From positions 1-6,209 of the forward strand of contig JAHILS010000041.1 of assembly GCA_018896835.1 (NCBI GenBank): a stretch of 6,209 nt of DNA. The letters run 5' to 3'. Each line of letters begins with the position of its first letter. Within the stretch, counting starts at the first letter, position 1. Position numbers and translations under genes: made by a program. Shown piece by piece: positions 5,008 to 6,209 of this stretch. Source of the DNA: Patescibacteria group bacterium. Lineage in GTDB: Bacteria; Patescibacteriota; Patescibacteriia; UBA9934. The notes beneath the pieces are model-generated. The model was not told where the DNA came from. It was given only the letters and a program-made list of their open reading frames with translations, and made no database searches.

Positions 5008-5598
5008 ATGGACTACCAAGAAGCATTGGAAAAACTAAAACATACTTCCCCATTAAAAATCACGGTCAGCGGTGATATTGGAGCTGGAAAATCAACCTTT
5101 GCCAAACATCTAGCTGAAATCTTGGATATCCCTCGCATTTACATGGGACAATTCATGCGCGAGGAGGCTGCTAAGCGAAAAATAACCTTGGATGCTTTAG
5201 GCAAACTATTTGAAAAAGACCCAGAGCTTGACCGCCAGCTCGACGAGCTACAAAGCGAGCGATCACGTTATGTACAGCGGGGTGTATTTGAAGGTAGAAC
5301 ATCTTGGCATTTTGTTGAAAATCCAACAGTAAAAATCTTTCTCTCTGTTGACCCCCAGATTGCCACAGAACGCATTTGGCAAGACCGCAGTGACAAGCGC
5401 GACCAATACAGCACCATCGAGGCATTGCATAAAGCCAATCAAAAACGCAAAGAATCAGAGATTTATCGCTACAAGACTTACTACGGAATCGATGTTTATG
5501 ATACTAATAACTATGATTTGGTCATTGATACAACCGATTTGGATATTGACCAGGTCTTTGAGCAGGCTGTAATTAAAATAGCCGAGTATGTCGCTTGA
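5008..5598 (+). CDS. Archaeal-type (d)CMP kinase / cytidylate kinase-like protein
   Basis: 196 residues from ATG 5008. It should phosphorylate CMP or dCMP with ATP in pyrimidine salvage and synthesis. A P-loop (SGDIGAGKST, 21-30) follows a short N-terminal helix. MGQFMREEAAKR (46-57), EKDPELDRQLDE (69-80) and FEGRTSWHF (94-102) match the pattern of archaeal CMP kinases, which have GEIFRELAKE, EDPEIDxxID and EGRLAGW. The LID-side segment ends RYKTYYGIDVYDTNNYDLVIDTTDL (154-178), again the archaeal form (YKKYYGID...YDLVINT). Length fits this short family rather than the longer bacterial Cmk. An in-frame GTG at 4963 would add 15 residues encoded by the palindrome; I prefer ATG 5008 because the family normally begins close to the P-loop strand. 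A different nucleoside monophosphate specificity is possible. Confidence 0.85.
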   Translation: MDYQEALEKLKHTSPLKITVSGDIGAGKSTFAKHLAEILDIPRIYMGQFMREEAAKRKITLDALGKLFEKDPELDRQLDELQSERSRYVQRGVFEGRTSWHFVENPTVKIFLSVDPQIATERIWQDRSDKRDQYSTIEALHKANQKRKESEIYRYKTYYGIDVYDTNNYDLVIDTTDLDIDQVFEQAVIKIAEYVA

Positions 5599-5655
5599 TA
5601 CATCAACCGCGCGTCGCGAACTGCCATCGATTTTGCAAACTAGCCGAAAGTCAAT

Positions 5656-5674
5656 TGCTCAATAGAGCATTTTT
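5656..5674 (+). terminator. Weak candidate terminator after the kinase gene
   Basis: TGCTC (5656-5660) and GAGCA (5665-5669) form a 5-bp stem with loop AATA followed by five T. It lies 57 bp beyond the kinase stop. The stem is short; a second weak candidate is ACAG/CTGT at 5708-5719 followed by a run of seven T. The stretch between the stop and this hairpin holds nothing else I can identify. Confidence 0.4.
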
Positions 5675-5723
5675 ATAAAAACATAACTTGTAACAATAGC
5701 CCTATGGACAGGATGCTGTTTTT

Positions 5724-5752
5724 TTGTTAGCATTCCTCGTTGCCATTAAACA
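5724..5752 (+). promoter_or_regulatory. Tentative promoter of the lipoprotein gene
   Basis: TTGTTA (5724-5729), a 17-bp spacer and TAAACA (5747-5752) form a possible promoter, starting transcription near 5759. Matches are modest. TATAAA at 5674-5679 is an alternative -10 without a good -35; a start there would place the run of T at 5719-5725 in the leader. Confidence 0.3.
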
Positions 5753-5775
5753 CTGTGGCACAGCCGGCAACGGGG
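5735..5775. repeat. Inverted repeat upstream of the lipoprotein gene
   Basis: CCTCGTTGCC (5735-5744) can pair with GGCAACGGGG (5766-5775) as a 10-bp stem with one G-T pair; seven of the pairs are perfect in a row. The 21-nt loop contains a smaller near-palindrome, CTGTGGCACAG. It overlaps the tentative promoter, so it may be an operator; if transcription starts further upstream it would be a leader hairpin. Confidence 0.45.
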
Positions 5776-5806
5776 TCTCGTTGCACACCATTTCCATGGA
5801 GGTGCC

Positions 5807-6209
5807 ATGCGCACCGCTCTCGCGTTCATCATCTTCAGCCTCATCATCGCCAGTGGCTGTGCCAACTCGATGGTGATGACGGCGTCCGACCACGACCTGA
5901 ACTTCCACACCTCGACCGACGCGGACAACTTCTGCGCGATGGCCGACATGGGCTACACCATCGGCTATCGTACCGAACAGCCCAATCCGTGGTCGGATCA
6001 GCCCTTCTGCCTCAGTGCGAAGGGGCTCTTCATCATCACGGAAACGAAGGACGGCAACGACATCAAGGTCAGCGACAATCACTGGATCGAGAGCTCGATC
6101 CAAGACACCATCTGGATGGCTCGTCCGGATCGACGCGACCCCCACGTGGCGCTGTCCGATCGGCTGGTCAACTCATGCCCGGACAGATCCGAACCGCTCG
6201 CGATCATCC
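5807..6209 (+). CDS. Predicted lipoprotein, GC-rich orphan (3' end outside window)
   Basis: 134 codons are present, running off the right edge without a stop. GGAGG (5798-5802) precedes the ATG at 5807 with normal spacing. The N-terminus has Arg2, a hydrophobic core (residues 4-14) and ASGC with Cys18, which fits a lipoprotein signal peptide cut before Cys18 and lipid-anchored to the outer face of the cytoplasmic membrane. The mature part is polar and acidic with cysteines at 43, 68 and 124 and several tryptophans, as in a small exported domain. I recognise no family. Of the first 30 codons, 27 end in G or C, against 10 of 30 in the RluA gene, so this gene has a very different codon usage from its AT-rich neighbours. 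A long minus-strand frame across it (5702-6145) is a shadow typical of GC-rich coding DNA. Confidence 0.75.
   Translation, partial: MRTALAFIIFSLIIASGCANSMVMTASDHDLNFHTSTDADNFCAMADMGYTIGYRTEQPNPWSDQPFCLSAKGLFIITETKDGNDIKVSDNHWIESSIQDTIWMARPDRRDPHVALSDRLVNSCPDRSEPLAII

Noticed and set aside
5702..6145. 147-codon minus-strand frame across the lipoprotein gene
   Set aside because: Arg-, Val- and Ala-rich composition is typical of the antisense of a gene with G or C at nearly every third position; the plus frame has a Shine-Dalgarno site and a signal peptide.
1..6209. CRISPR array, toxin-antitoxin pair, transposase or phage genes
   Set aside because: No regularly spaced direct repeats and no recognisable proteins of these kinds are present on either strand.

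Overview
The window reads as chromosomal DNA of a small-genome bacterium, most likely a member of the Candidate Phyla Radiation (Patescibacteria, Parcubacteria-like). That placement is inferred. It rests on AT-rich housekeeping genes without Shine-Dalgarno sites, an archaeal-type CMP kinase, small orphan membrane proteins, single-gene transcription units, and a tRNA-Ile with the rare UAU anticodon. No 16S rRNA or ribosomal protein is present to confirm it.

Layout. 1-329 (minus): 5' part of a helical, charged protein of unknown function, cut by the window edge. 548-805 (plus): small GC-rich orphan with an acyl-carrier-protein-like pattern, followed by a strong terminator at 829-858. 918-2360 (plus): CCA-adding enzyme/poly(A) polymerase family protein. 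2404-2568 and 2574-3011 (plus): two small membrane proteins. 3051-3127 (plus) tRNA-Ile(UAU) and 3165-3241 (minus) tRNA-Val(GAC) converge on a shared bidirectional terminator. 3324-3929 (minus): GC-rich orphan protein with its own terminator. 4039-4953 (plus): RluA-family pseudouridine synthase. 5008-5598 (plus): archaeal-type (d)CMP kinase, preceded by a perfect 15-bp palindrome. 5807-6209 (plus, runs off the end): GC-rich predicted lipoprotein.

The recognisable functions are RNA maturation (CCA addition, pseudouridylation, two tRNAs) and pyrimidine nucleotide metabolism. They are not arranged as one operon; nearly every gene has its own promoter or terminator.

The most striking feature is that two expression styles are interleaved. 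The AT-rich genes lack Shine-Dalgarno sites. The CCA enzyme and the RluA protein have a -10-like hexamer (TATACT, CATACT) ending exactly 6 nt before the ATG, so their mRNAs are predicted to be leaderless; the kinase and the left-end gene have weaker versions of the same layout. The three GC-rich orphans instead carry GGAG exactly 5 nt before ATG. Two of them also share CACACCA and CCATGGAG upstream of the start. This suggests that the orphans belong to a separate class of single-gene cassettes, perhaps acquired horizontally. I see no integrase, transposase, CRISPR array or defence gene.
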